This document shows positions 6,744-15,895 of a stretch of DNA of 64,000 nt, in pieces (the stretch's first letter is position 1; each line of letters begins with the position of its first letter). Both the position numbers and the translations under genes were made by a program. The DNA lies in the NCBI GenBank assembly GCA_003149065.1, contig QGFZ01000001.1:1364001-1428000 (forward strand). The letters are read 5' to 3'. Origin of the DNA: Ruminococcaceae bacterium R-25. GTDB taxonomy: Bacteria; Bacillota; Clostridia; Saccharofermentanales; Saccharofermentanaceae. The notes beneath the pieces were generated by a model. That model was not told where the DNA came from and searched no databases. It worked only from the letters and a program-made list of their open reading frames with translations.

Positions 6744-9314
6744 TTACAAGCATTTGATCGCAAGACGCACCACATTCATGGCAGCAGACTGAACGTCAGC
6801 CAATGTAAGTCTGCCGTGGTTAACTGCCGTAACAATGTCCTCTGCATTCTTGGCGCATCCGGGCATCTGCATGTCGCAGCCTGCGTATACGCAGAGTCTT
6901 GAGAAAGCCGGCGGATACTTTAGTTTCTTCTCGTCATAACCCAAGAATTCGACATCTTCAAATGAGGAGAACCAGTCTGTCATGACAGCACCTTCATAGT
7001 CCCACTCATCTCTGAGTACGTTCTGGATCAGCTCGTAATTGTTTGCTGTATGGATTCCGTTGAGGAGATTGTAAGATGCCATTACGCAGAAAGGCTGCGA
7101 GAGTTTAACGGCAATCTCAAATCCTCTAAGGTAAATGTCACGCAGAGCTCTTACTGACACGTGAGAGTTGCTGAACATTCTGTTATCTTCCTGGTTGTTG
7201 CAGGCAAAGTGCTTGATCGTTACGCCTTTGCCGTCAACCGACTGTACACCCTTCGTATCAGCCGCAGCGCAAAGGCCTGTAATCAAAGGATCTTCGGAAT
7301 AATACTCGAAGTTTCTTCCGCACAAAGGATTTCTGTGGATATTCATTCCCGGCGCGAGCCAGAGATGTACACCGAACTCTTCCATCTCTTCTCCGACGAG
7401 ACGTCCGAGCTTTTCGATGAGATCCAGGTTCCATGTCTCGGCAAGCGCTGTAGCCGTAGGGATCATGGTGCAGTACTGGTAGTAATCGATCGCATCTTCC
7501 GGTGTATCTTCAGGGAACGGATTGTTGATAAGACCGAACATCTCACCGCCTCTTAAGAGGTCGCCGTTCCTTGTTGCCTTGAAATGAGGCTGGAGTCTTA
7601 AGCCTGCAGGGCCGTCAGCCATGACGAGGACAGGGAATCTTCTCTTTCCTTCAAAGCGTCCTGTTGTCTCTGCGGCAGCGCCGGGCACATGCATGGCGGA
7701 AGAGAAGACGACATCCTCGAATCCGTCCTTGATGTAGTTTCCGACAATAAGCTCTGAGAGCTCTTCCAAAGAGAACTGGGCTACGAATTCAGCAACGCCG
7801 GCATTTCTTCCGATGACTGAACCTAATGTAAGGACCTCATCTCTTCTCTCGTCCATGTGCGTCTCACAAACACCTCTGTATCTGATGATGCTTCTTCTGA
7901 CACGGAACAGATTGAGAGTGAACCTCCTCTCACATGTTAAGAGCTGTGCATAGTCGATTGCCTGGTGAACTTCTTTTCCTGTTCCGGGATTCTTCAAGTC
8001 CTCGAAAACATATCTTGCGTCATCTTCCAGGATCCTGTCGTACTTTTCCTGAACAACAAACTCAGGGATATTCAGAACAGCTTCGATATTTGTCTCACGT
8101 GAACTTGTACCGACTCTGATGATATAGTCACCGTCAGGAATTACTCTTGCGGGATATCTGTCATCAAAGCATGCGAAGTTGTCAATAGGGAAAGATACTT
8201 CGACATTCATGCTGTCACCGGGATAGATAAGATCAGATTTAGCAAATCCTGCGAGTTCCTGATAAGGTCTGTCAACAGGACCTTCCGGTGCAGAGAAATA
8301 AACCTGGATTACTTCCTTGCCGGGATAGTTACCGGTATTCATAACCTTTACCCAGACCTTGATATCATTACCCTCCTGGGTAACGCTCAAAACCTCTGTG
8401 GAGAAAGTCGTATAGGATCTTCCGAATCCGAAGCAGTATGCGGGAGTAATTCCGAAAGAATCAAAATATCTGTATCCGACATATATGCCTTCTTTATAGA
8501 ACTCATCATCCGTATTGCCGTTAAGGCTTGAATAATCATTAGCGAAAGGATAATCCTCATAGTGGCTTGCCCATGTATCTACGAGCTTTCCTGAAGGATT
8601 TGTCTTACCTGTAATCGCGTCTGCAACGATATCGCCTGTCTGGTTGCCTACCTGGCCTACGAGGAGAATAGCGCTGACACCGGGACGGTGCTTTAATCGT
8701 GTCATGTCGATAACGCCTCCGATGTTAAGGAGAACGATTACCTTGCTGAAATTGTCAGTGATGTAATTGAGGTTATATTCTTCTTCGTCAGTCAGATAAT
8801 AATCGCCCTTTTCAGGCTTTCTGTCTCTTCCTTCCGTGGAATCTCTTGAAATAACAAAGATGGCTGCATCGCAAGCAGCTTCGGCAATGTCCTCTTCGGT
8901 TATCTGAGGCATGACCGGCGCTTCAAAAGCCATCTCGAAATATACGCTTGTGGCAGGAACTCCGCGTTCCTTTGCGATAGACTCGACCTTGTCCATATAG
9001 GATCGGATCGAAGAATCGTAGATCTCATCATATCTGTCGAGCCAGCCTGCGGATGCTACGTCAAAACCTGCGTTTATGAGGCCGTCGCAGATGGTGATAT
9101 TATTTCTGGTGTTAACTTCGCCGGATCCGCCGCCGCCTCTGACGGTGTGTCTCGCACCATTGCCATACACGGCAATTCTTCCGGGTTCTGCTATAGGTAA
9201 TGCCCCGTCATTTTCAAGAAGAACAAGACACTCACTTGCGAGTTCTCTTACAGTTTTCGCGTGTCTGTATTCCAGTTCGGTAACTGCATCGTTAGTCTTG
9301 GCGAGAAAATCCAT
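6744..9314 (-). CDS. GH3 beta-glucosidase with permuted domain order
   Basis: An 856-residue cytoplasmic glycosidase (no signal peptide) hydrolysing beta-linked glucosides such as cello-oligosaccharides. The domain order is swapped relative to canonical GH3: the alpha/beta sandwich (GH3_C, about 25-270, with LLENDGALPI and GGGGSGEVN) and the FnIII-like domain (about 300-410) come first, and the catalytic barrel (about 500-856) last. The nucleophile is Asp780 in AVMTDWFS; KHFACNNQEDNR is the conserved substrate loop. This permuted type is known from ruminal Butyrivibrio and Ruminococcus enzymes. The ATG follows AAGGGG. A good promoter lies upstream and the STAS/J-like gene follows in the same unit. 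Confidence 0.92.
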   Translation of the reverse strand: MDFLAKTNDAVTELEYRHAKTVRELASECLVLLENDGALPIAEPGRIAVYGNGARHTVRGGGGSGEVNTRNNITICDGLINAGFDVASAGWLDRYDEIYDSSIRSYMDKVESIAKERGVPATSVYFEMAFEAPVMPQITEEDIAEAACDAAIFVISRDSTEGRDRKPEKGDYYLTDEEEYNLNYITDNFSKVIVLLNIGGVIDMTRLKHRPGVSAILLVGQVGNQTGDIVADAITGKTNPSGKLVDTWASHYEDYPFANDYSSLNGNTDDEFYKEGIYVGYRYFDSFGITPAYCFGFGRSYTTFSTEVLSVTQEGNDIKVWVKVMNTGNYPGKEVIQVYFSAPEGPVDRPYQELAGFAKSDLIYPGDSMNVEVSFPIDNFACFDDRYPARVIPDGDYIIRVGTSSRETNIEAVLNIPEFVVQEKYDRILEDDARYVFEDLKNPGTGKEVHQAIDYAQLLTCERRFTLNLFRVRRSIIRYRGVCETHMDERRDEVLTLGSVIGRNAGVAEFVAQFSLEELSELIVGNYIKDGFEDVVFSSAMHVPGAAAETTGRFEGKRRFPVLVMADGPAGLRLQPHFKATRNGDLLRGGEMFGLINNPFPEDTPEDAIDYYQYCTMIPTATALAETWNLDLIEKLGRLVGEEMEEFGVHLWLAPGMNIHRNPLCGRNFEYYSEDPLITGLCAAADTKGVQSVDGKGVTIKHFACNNQEDNRMFSNSHVSVRALRDIYLRGFEIAVKLSQPFCVMASYNLLNGIHTANNYELIQNVLRDEWDYEGAVMTDWFSSFEDVEFLGYDEKKLKYPPAFSRLCVYAGCDMQMPGCAKNAEDIVTAVNHGRLTLADVQSAAMNVVRLAIKCL

Positions 9315-9380
9315 ATCAACACCCCTTCCGTAAAGCCGCCGACAATTCCGACTTTACTATTCAGCTAAACACTAGCTTAT

Positions 9381-9408
9381 TATATTATAAAAAATCAAAT
9401 GGTCAAAA
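9381..9408 (-). promoter_or_regulatory. promoter of the GH3 operon
   Basis: On the minus strand TTGACC (9403-9408), a 16-base spacer and TATAAT (9381-9386) lie about 70 bases before the GH3 start codon. Confidence 0.65.
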
Positions 9409-9420
9409 TTTGTATTTAAT

Positions 9421-9455
9421 AAAAAGCACTCCGGGGAAAAATCCCCCAAAGTGCT
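9421..9455 (-). terminator. terminator after NlpC/P60-like gene
   Basis: AGCACT pairs with AGTGCT and GGGG with CCCC inside it. The minus-strand stem is followed by TTTTTAT, just beyond the stop codon at 9464. Confidence 0.8.
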
Positions 9456-9463
9456 CATAAAAT

Positions 9464-10669
9464 TCATCTGAAATCCGATATTTCAATTACCTGCCCGCCT
9501 TGTCGGTAATCGTAGTCTTCGATAGTCTTGCCGGAATAATACCTGATATCCTCAGCACCGTATACCGTATAAACCAGGGTTCCCTTGTTTTCTTCACCCG
9601 GAGTGATCTTTATCTTCAGTTTGTAAACGATCTGATCAGTTCCGGATAGCTCTGTGCTGGAAGCCTTATAGGGCGAAACGTCCCTTTTGACATAGAGGGT
9701 CTTTTCATAGGCGCTCTTATCACTATTGAAAAAAACAGAAAGATTCTCCAAAGATGACTGTTCCTTAAGGGTACAGCTGCTGGCAATCCTTCCGAGCTTA
9801 CTGCTGCAGGCCTCATCTTTATAAATGGAATATGAGAAATCCCTGTCATTTTCACCTGTGCCGACACAAAGTCCCACCTTCGCCGGAGCATCCGTCATAG
9901 GAATAACACAGGCAAGCTTAAGATAGTTAGAATCTTCGGTCAGCTCCGACATTATCTGCTTCATACAAATTTTCCTTACTGCGGAAGAATGCCATATTAC
10001 AGCCTTGCCGTTCTCTATACCGCAAAAAATACTAATATGGGTCCAGTAAGTCTTATTGTAGTCGTTATCCCACAGGATCAGGTCGCCGGGCTGGGCTCCG
10101 ATGCTCTCCAGATAATTGACCCAGTCTTTATTTGACCAGCCCTCAACTTTCTTTCTGTTGGATCCTCTGGCATTTACGATCTTGCCTACATAGTTATTGT
10201 AGATCCAGGTTACCGAGGTTCCGCCAGGTCTGAAAATCTCATACTTGTCAACATAGCTGTCAGCTACTTTGTGCTCTTCTTTGGTGTTGAATTTATACGA
10301 GATAAATCTCTTCTTTTTCTTATGATCGTAACGGACCTTGACCTCATGAACCGTTCCGAATGTAAGCCTCAATACCATGCTTACGAAACCGTCACATGCC
10401 AAAGCATCCACCTGCGCGCCCGAAGTATAAGAAACTGTATTGAGTTTTTTGCAGTTTGCCAGAATCGCATTACGGAATTCTTCCTGATCCATAAACGAGT
10501 CCGGATTCCCGCTCCGTTCCTTGAAAACGTCATAGAGAGTCTGATATTTGGCATCGGCCAAAACAGTGACGGGCTGTACATATGATTCTGCAATGCCCGC
10601 AACCACAGCAGTCATTGTAATAATCGCAATTGCTTTCACCGCAATCTTCCAGATGTTAATTTTGCCCAT
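9464..10669 (-). CDS. secreted NlpC/P60-like cysteine peptidase
   Basis: A 401-residue protein with an N-terminal hydrophobic segment (about 8-26) acting as signal or anchor. The middle has the NlpC/P60 pattern: catalytic Cys in ALACDGFVSMVLRL and His in AQPGDLILWDNDYNKTYWTHISIFCG. Such enzymes cut peptide cross-links of cell-wall peptidoglycan. A C-terminal stretch of about 140 residues (KVGLCVGTGENDRDFSYSIYKDEA onward) is beta-rich, like prealbumin-type surface domains, and is probably a spacer or binding unit. The ATG follows GAGG. It has its own terminator and no obvious partners. The fold match is moderate because the spacing between Cys and His (about 130) is long. Confidence 0.65.
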   Translation of the reverse strand: MGKINIWKIAVKAIAIITMTAVVAGIAESYVQPVTVLADAKYQTLYDVFKERSGNPDSFMDQEEFRNAILANCKKLNTVSYTSGAQVDALACDGFVSMVLRLTFGTVHEVKVRYDHKKKKRFISYKFNTKEEHKVADSYVDKYEIFRPGGTSVTWIYNNYVGKIVNARGSNRKKVEGWSNKDWVNYLESIGAQPGDLILWDNDYNKTYWTHISIFCGIENGKAVIWHSSAVRKICMKQIMSELTEDSNYLKLACVIPMTDAPAKVGLCVGTGENDRDFSYSIYKDEACSSKLGRIASSCTLKEQSSLENLSVFFNSDKSAYEKTLYVKRDVSPYKASSTELSGTDQIVYKLKIKITPGEENKGTLVYTVYGAEDIRYYSGKTIEDYDYRQGGQVIEISDFR

Positions 10670-10773
10670 TCAGCCTCGCTTTTTCCCCGCGGTTATTTTA
10701 GCAAGGCAAAAGCAACAAGTAAATCAAGTTTAATAGGCAAAGTAATACCATTTCGTGACAAAACAATAACAGA

Positions 10774-13700
10774 TTACCATTTCCACTCTTCGAAGAATCT
10801 TCTCTTCTTTCCGTCTTTGTTATGTCTCTTGCCCCACTCGTTAATGGATGCCATAACGATAAGAATGCTTCCGGAAACCAGGAGGTAGATGAGCCATACG
10901 AGTGTGGACCAGAAAGCAACCGACAGGTAGATCGCGATAGATACCATTGAGACGATTCCCAGGATAAACCAAAGCCTCAGGCGCTTTATGAACGAGAAAA
11001 TAAAGATTCCGATAGCAGCCGTTCCGACGATTATGAGGTCAACCCCTTCTTTGGTAGTCGCTGCGGAGACACCTTCTGCAACCAGTGCAAGCGTTACTCC
11101 CGTAAACCAGGTATACTTGGCTGCCTCTGCAGGGAAAGGCTTTATCGCCTTACAGATCAGGAGCAGAGTTCCGAGAATCAGTGCGAGATGGATCTCGAAA
11201 TCAATAACCTCAGGGAATTCGAGATAAGGCTGCGCAAGAAGGCCTAAGCAGCAGAAAACAGTTGAGAAAGTCAGAATCACTCTGAACGGCACCTTTACCC
11301 TGCCTGCGATATTCATTATGAGGACCGCAATGGTAAAGCAGACTGCCATAAACAGATAATCTTCTTCCCTCATTCCCAAAAGGAATATACAGGATGAAAG
11401 CGTCAGATAGTCCGCGCCTTTTTCGGTGAACATGTTCTTTCTGAACAGAAGTCTTCCCAAACCTGCAACCGCAAGAGCAAGGACGATCATAAGGATATTG
11501 TTCAGATCATCGTTTTTTATCTTCGTAAGCTCGGCTAACAAGGAAACCTCTGCTGCCAATATAGGAACGACAGTAAAGAATTCAGCTTTAAGCAGAGCCA
11601 GGACAACTGCGAAGACTACCGCTATTGCAAATGTCTGCCAGTTAGCTCCGATAAGGAATGCTGAGCACAGGAACCAGATCGTTGAGAATGCCAGTGAGAA
11701 ATACTTTAATGCCGTGAAATTCTCATTTTCAAGTTTTCTCTTGAAGAATGCCACTGCCACCGATGCCACATTGATCACAAGGAATGAGAGCGCAGCTATC
11801 TGTCTTGTGAGATCGATATATTCTTCAGGGATAAACTCCAATCCCCATTCCTGCTGTGCATTGAACTCGATCATGAGGAATATGCCGACAGAAAAAGAGT
11901 TGATGCATGCGGAAATCCATGCTATCTGGCCAATACCGACCCCACGGCTCTTGATCGCATCAACATTACAGTTGACAGCCAGTAGAATGAAAGCAAAAAC
12001 CAGGAGCCATGCACATACATAAAGTTCTTTGCAAAGTGTCATTCCTCTCGTATAAGCAAAAAGCGAGAAGAAGCTTGCAGCAAGAGATAAGCCCGCCATT
12101 ATAAAGCCGATCAGCTTGAGCCTGAAATCATCCTTTGTAATGAATCTGAAGATCAGGATAACGACCGCAGGGATCAATGCCAGGACAGGAAAATAGATGT
12201 TTCCGGAGACCGGATTATCTTCAGGAACGAAGTAAAGCATTATTACTCCGATGTAGTAATAGATCGCGGTAAGAACAGCCATGAAGACTTGCTCTGTAAC
12301 GGAAACCTCTTTTCTGAAGAATCCGGCGAGCTTGTTTTCTTTGTTTGCAAATACTGGTTCCAGTGTCATCCTGAACACGAAAAGAACGATCAAAATTGCG
12401 CAGGATATGACGCCCATGATCGGACAGTCTTCTGCCGACATGATAGCCGCAATCGTATTCATTAATATCGGGAAAACAGTATCCGAAGCCCACGAAGATA
12501 TCTTAAGGATCTTATGTGCTACAAACAGCAGAACCGTAATAGCCAGCATGAGCGAGGTAACGAGAACCGTGTTGTCTGAATCCAGGAAAACAACCAGGGA
12601 GATCTCGATCAAAAATCCCATTAGAGGAGTGATGTATTTTACCCAGGCTCTGCCTTTCGTAAACTTGGCAAACAATACAAGTGCTATGAATTCAACTACA
12701 GTGCCGGCAACGATGGCAACATCAGAAAAAGCTACCGTGAAGAGCAGGAATGCTGCAGGAATATAAGTCATTATTTCCGAATAGACCCTGAAAAAGATCT
12801 CTTCCCTGAACTGAGGAATAAGAGCAGCTATCCTGAGCATCAGAGCAAGAGTTGCGAGACCCAGGCAGATCGCAGTCCATTCGCTGACATCAAGGCTCGC
12901 CTGCCCTACCTGTGCAGACAGGAAAACCACAAGCCACGTCAGTGCAATATAAGTAGTTGTGCGGTACACATTGGCCTTGGATTTTTCGGCAAAAATGAAT
13001 CTTCCTGCGATCGAGGATACGAGAAGTACAAATGAGGCAACAGATGCTACGATCCAGCCATTTCCATTTTTAAACGAGAAAGCTGATCCGAACAGTTCAT
13101 AAATACCCATGCCTATAACAACGATCGGTCCCAAGAGGCTTGCGAGCGTGTACAGAGCAAAGCCCGTCTGCTGGAGCTTTAATCCCTTTCCGGCAAATAA
13201 AGACATTCCGTAGATCATAACAACTATTGCAATAAGTCCAATTATTCTTACCGCATCAGACATCCATTCCCATGATCCTGTCATGAAGGTAGCGCCTACC
13301 ATTGTAAGGAGCAGTACGCCGATTCCGAAAGTGATATTGATGCTGCTGAAGAACTTTTCGCGCTTAGGCTTTTCAGCCACAGCAACAGGTGCCGTTTGAG
13401 GATTAGCTGCAGGTGCTGATACAGGTGTGTATGCAGCTGCTGCAGGTACAGCTGATTGAACCGGCTTCGGTGCTGTTACCGGAGCTGATACCGGTGCTGA
13501 AACAGATGCAGATACCGGAGCGGGAGCAGCAACAGGAGCCTGTGCAACCGGAGCCTGAACATAAGTGGCTGCGGAGGGTTTAACAACAGGCTCTTGAACA
13601 GTTTGCTGTACAGGCTGATAAACTTGCTGTTGAACAGGGCTCTGCACAGGCTGCTGTGCCGGCTGGTAAACCGGTTGTTGAACGGGCTGTTGAACCTGCT

Positions 13701-13995
13701 GAACAGGCTGATAAACCGGCTTCTGAACAGGTTGTTGTACCGGTGTCTGAACCGTCTTTGGATATACATTTCCCTGAGGCTTATAATATTGCTCCTCAGA
13801 AATAGGAACAAGCATTTTGATCTGCTTATATAATTCAGGATCGCGTTCCTTTATCAGACGCTCTAATTCCGTTATTCTGTTTCCACGTTTAATAGACTTA
13901 ATCAGGAAAATAACAAACAGAGTAGCAAATGTAACTGCAAGGACAGCAAAAGGTGTTGAGTTCAAAAAACTCTTTAAACCAAACAAATCGCCCAT
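10774..13995 (-). CDS. DUF2339-like polytopic membrane protein
   Basis: A very large integral membrane protein of 1073 residues. One N-terminal helix (about 13-33) is followed by a short coiled segment (ITELERLIKERDPELYKQI), then a Gln/Val/Pro-rich low-complexity linker of about 150 residues (repeats of QPVQQPVYQ and PVSAPV), then more than 20 hydrophobic helices to the C-terminus. Size, helix number and Pro-rich linker resemble DUF2339 proteins, whose function is unknown. The start at 13995 has AGGAGG eight bases upstream; the longer frame from 14043 has none. It stands alone between the NlpC/P60 gene and kdgK. Transport or envelope assembly are possible but not shown. Confidence 0.62.
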   Translation of the reverse strand: MGDLFGLKSFLNSTPFAVLAVTFATLFVIFLIKSIKRGNRITELERLIKERDPELYKQIKMLVPISEEQYYKPQGNVYPKTVQTPVQQPVQKPVYQPVQQVQQPVQQPVYQPAQQPVQSPVQQQVYQPVQQTVQEPVVKPSAATYVQAPVAQAPVAAPAPVSASVSAPVSAPVTAPKPVQSAVPAAAAYTPVSAPAANPQTAPVAVAEKPKREKFFSSINITFGIGVLLLTMVGATFMTGSWEWMSDAVRIIGLIAIVVMIYGMSLFAGKGLKLQQTGFALYTLASLLGPIVVIGMGIYELFGSAFSFKNGNGWIVASVASFVLLVSSIAGRFIFAEKSKANVYRTTTYIALTWLVVFLSAQVGQASLDVSEWTAICLGLATLALMLRIAALIPQFREEIFFRVYSEIMTYIPAAFLLFTVAFSDVAIVAGTVVEFIALVLFAKFTKGRAWVKYITPLMGFLIEISLVVFLDSDNTVLVTSLMLAITVLLFVAHKILKISSWASDTVFPILMNTIAAIMSAEDCPIMGVISCAILIVLFVFRMTLEPVFANKENKLAGFFRKEVSVTEQVFMAVLTAIYYYIGVIMLYFVPEDNPVSGNIYFPVLALIPAVVILIFRFITKDDFRLKLIGFIMAGLSLAASFFSLFAYTRGMTLCKELYVCAWLLVFAFILLAVNCNVDAIKSRGVGIGQIAWISACINSFSVGIFLMIEFNAQQEWGLEFIPEEYIDLTRQIAALSFLVINVASVAVAFFKRKLENENFTALKYFSLAFSTIWFLCSAFLIGANWQTFAIAVVFAVVLALLKAEFFTVVPILAAEVSLLAELTKIKNDDLNNILMIVLALAVAGLGRLLFRKNMFTEKGADYLTLSSCIFLLGMREEDYLFMAVCFTIAVLIMNIAGRVKVPFRVILTFSTVFCCLGLLAQPYLEFPEVIDFEIHLALILGTLLLICKAIKPFPAEAAKYTWFTGVTLALVAEGVSAATTKEGVDLIIVGTAAIGIFIFSFIKRLRLWFILGIVSMVSIAIYLSVAFWSTLVWLIYLLVSGSILIVMASINEWGKRHNKDGKKRRFFEEWKW

Positions 13996-14055
13996 ATCAT
14001 CATCCTCCTTTGTTAAGAAGTCTTGATACCGGGATATTAGCATTCACAGGGCTTT

Positions 14056-14095
14056 GCTGTAAATAGCTTTGATAGTCAAAGTAAATTTTTACAGC
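14056..14095. other. nested inverted repeat between kdgK and membrane-protein gene
   Basis: GCTGTAAA pairs with TTTACAGC and, inside, CTTTGA pairs with TCAAAG. It sits between the 3' end of kdgK and the start of the DUF2339-like gene, so it could end the kdgK transcript, although no long U-run follows. Confidence 0.45.
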
Positions 14096-14132
14096 AATTT
14101 TGCCACAAATATATTTGTTAAGTTTTGCTTGA

Positions 14133-15161
14133 TTACCGCTGGACTCTTCCTGATCCGTCGCCTTTTGCGAGCTTCATTACTTCATCAATCGTGACTCTGT
14201 TGAAATCGCCGTCAATAGTATGTTTAAGACAGCTTGCAGCAACTGCAAATTCAAGTGCTTCCTTATCACTTTCAAGTTCATTCAAACCATAGATAAGACC
14301 GCCTGCAAAAGAGTCTCCGCCGCCTACTCTGTCGACGATGTCATACATCTCATATTTACGGCTTACAATAAACTCAGAACCGTTATTCAAAGATGCTGCC
14401 CAGAAGTTGATATCTGCGCTCTTGCTCTCTCTTAAAGTGATCGCAACTTTCTTAACATTTGGGAACTGCGCCATCAACGAATCGCTTAATTTCTTATAAT
14501 CTTCAGCCTCAAGCTTGCCACCTTCGACATTGCTCTCACACTTAAGGCCCAAAGACTTCTGGCAGTCTTCCTCGTTGGCGATGATGATGTCTGCATACTT
14601 AGTCATCTCAGTCATGACATCCTTTGCTTCAACACCATATTTCCAGAGATTCTTGCGGTAGTTAAGATCGATGGAGACAGTAACGCCTCTCTTTTTCGCT
14701 TCCTTAACAGCAATGATCGAAGCGTCTTTTGTCTCCTCAGATATTGCAGGAGTAATACCTGAGATGTGAAGCCACTTTACGCCATCATAGATAGAATCCC
14801 AGTCATATCCTTCGGGCTTGAAAAGCGAGAACGCTGAATATGCCCTGTCATAAATAACCTTGCTCGCACGCTGGTTTGCACCGGTCTCAAGGTAGTAGAT
14901 ACCCATTCTGCCTGAGGTGCGGATGACCTTGGAAGTATCAACATTGAATCTTCGAAGTTCACCGATTGCAGCATCACCGATTGCATTGTCGGGAATAACA
15001 GATAAGAACTCAGCATCGAGTCCGTAATTTGCGAGTGATACGGCAACGTTAGCTTCGCCGCCGCCGAATGTCGCTTCCAAAGAAGGAGACTGCAAAAAAC
15101 GCTCCCTGCCGGGGCTCTTAAGTCTTAACATCAGTTCGCCGAAAGTAAGATATTTGCTCAT
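14133..15161 (-). CDS. kdgK: 2-keto-3-deoxygluconate kinase (PfkB family)
   Basis: A 342-residue ribokinase-fold sugar kinase that phosphorylates 2-keto-3-deoxygluconate (KDG) to KDPG with ATP. It shows the PfkB N-terminal [15 protein letters not shown] signature and the C-terminal [17 protein letters not shown] signature with the catalytic Asp. In the middle, [23 protein letters not shown] is typical of KdgK. It overlaps kdgA by four bases (ATGA), and its ribosome site AAGGAG lies inside the last codons of kdgA, so translation is coupled. Together they form the final two steps of uronate breakdown. The neighbouring uxaC, uxuA and uxuB support this specificity. Confidence 0.93.
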   Translation of the reverse strand: MSKYLTFGELMLRLKSPGRERFLQSPSLEATFGGGEANVAVSLANYGLDAEFLSVIPDNAIGDAAIGELRRFNVDTSKVIRTSGRMGIYYLETGANQRASKVIYDRAYSAFSLFKPEGYDWDSIYDGVKWLHISGITPAISEETKDASIIAVKEAKKRGVTVSIDLNYRKNLWKYGVEAKDVMTEMTKYADIIIANEEDCQKSLGLKCESNVEGGKLEAEDYKKLSDSLMAQFPNVKKVAITLRESKSADINFWAASLNNGSEFIVSRKYEMYDIVDRVGGGDSFAGGLIYGLNELESDKEALEFAVAASCLKHTIDGDFNRVTIDEVMKLAKGDGSGRVQR

Positions 15162-15793
15162 GATCTTGTCTCCTTAATGATCTTTACGGCACTAGCCGAC
15201 AATGCTGTTATTTTATCCCAATCGTGATTTGCGATGTCATCTTTTTTGCATACCCAGCTGCCGCCGATAGCAGCAACAGATTTATTTTCGATGAAATCCT
15301 TAAGATTTGCTTCGGAAACGCCTCCCGTAGGAAGGAACTTTACCTGTCCGAAAGGTGCCGACAAAGCCTTTATCGCTTTGATTCCTCCGAAAACATCAGC
15401 CGGGAAGAACTTAACGACATTAAGGCCGAGGCTTATCGCCTTCATGATCTCAGTCGGCGTAACGCATCCTGGAATAACAGGTATATTGTTGCCCTTAGCC
15501 CAGATGACAACACCGTCATCGAGCCCCGGGGACACAATAAACTTAGCGCCATTCTTTACAGCCAGTGCTGCCTGCTCAACGCTGATCACAGTTCCTGCGC
15601 CTACAGTCATCTCGGGAACTTCTTTCGCGATCAAGGCAATAGACTCTGCTGCGCATTCAGTTCTGAACGTTATCTCCATGAAGTCTATTCCGCCCTTGAG
15701 CAAAGCCCTTGCGAGCGGCACTGCATCTTCAGCTTTATTTAAGACTACAACCGGTACTATTCCGGTGTTATAAACCTTCTCGAAAAATGTCAT
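15158..15793 (-). CDS. kdgA: KDPG/KHG aldolase
   Basis: A 211-residue class I aldolase that splits 2-keto-3-deoxy-6-phosphogluconate into pyruvate and glyceraldehyde-3-phosphate. The family hallmarks are the FMEITFRT strand with the catalytic Glu, the GAGTV motif, [14 protein letters not shown] with the Schiff-base Lys, and the FLPTGGV phosphate site. The ATG at 15793 has GAGAGG eight bases upstream; an earlier in-frame start at 15802 lies inside that site's spacer. It heads the kdgA-kdgK operon, divergent from uxaC with about 100 bases between them that carry a candidate operator. Confidence 0.94.
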   Translation of the reverse strand: MTFFEKVYNTGIVPVVVLNKAEDAVPLARALLKGGIDFMEITFRTECAAESIALIAKEVPEMTVGAGTVISVEQAALAVKNGAKFIVSPGLDDGVVIWAKGNNIPVIPGCVTPTEIMKAISLGLNVVKFFPADVFGGIKAIKALSAPFGQVKFLPTGGVSEANLKDFIENKSVAAIGGSWVCKKDDIANHDWDKITALSASAVKIIKETRS

Positions 15794-15811
15794 AAGTATC
15801 ACCTCTCAAAC

Positions 15812-15827
15812 AACTGGTATTCTAGCA
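15812..15827. promoter_or_regulatory. candidate uronate-regulon operator (kdgA/uxaC)
   Basis: AACTGGTATTCTAGCA lies between the divergent kdgA and uxaC genes. It matches the palindromic pattern found upstream of the importer, DUF624 and uxuA genes. Its AGAAT half could also be part of a minus-strand -10 (TAGAAT at 15819-15824). Confidence 0.6.
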
Positions 15828-15895
15828 TATTTTCATTTGCGATTATACCAAAAATAAGTTATTTTATAAGAGCTAACAATAAAAAGAGGTACATC

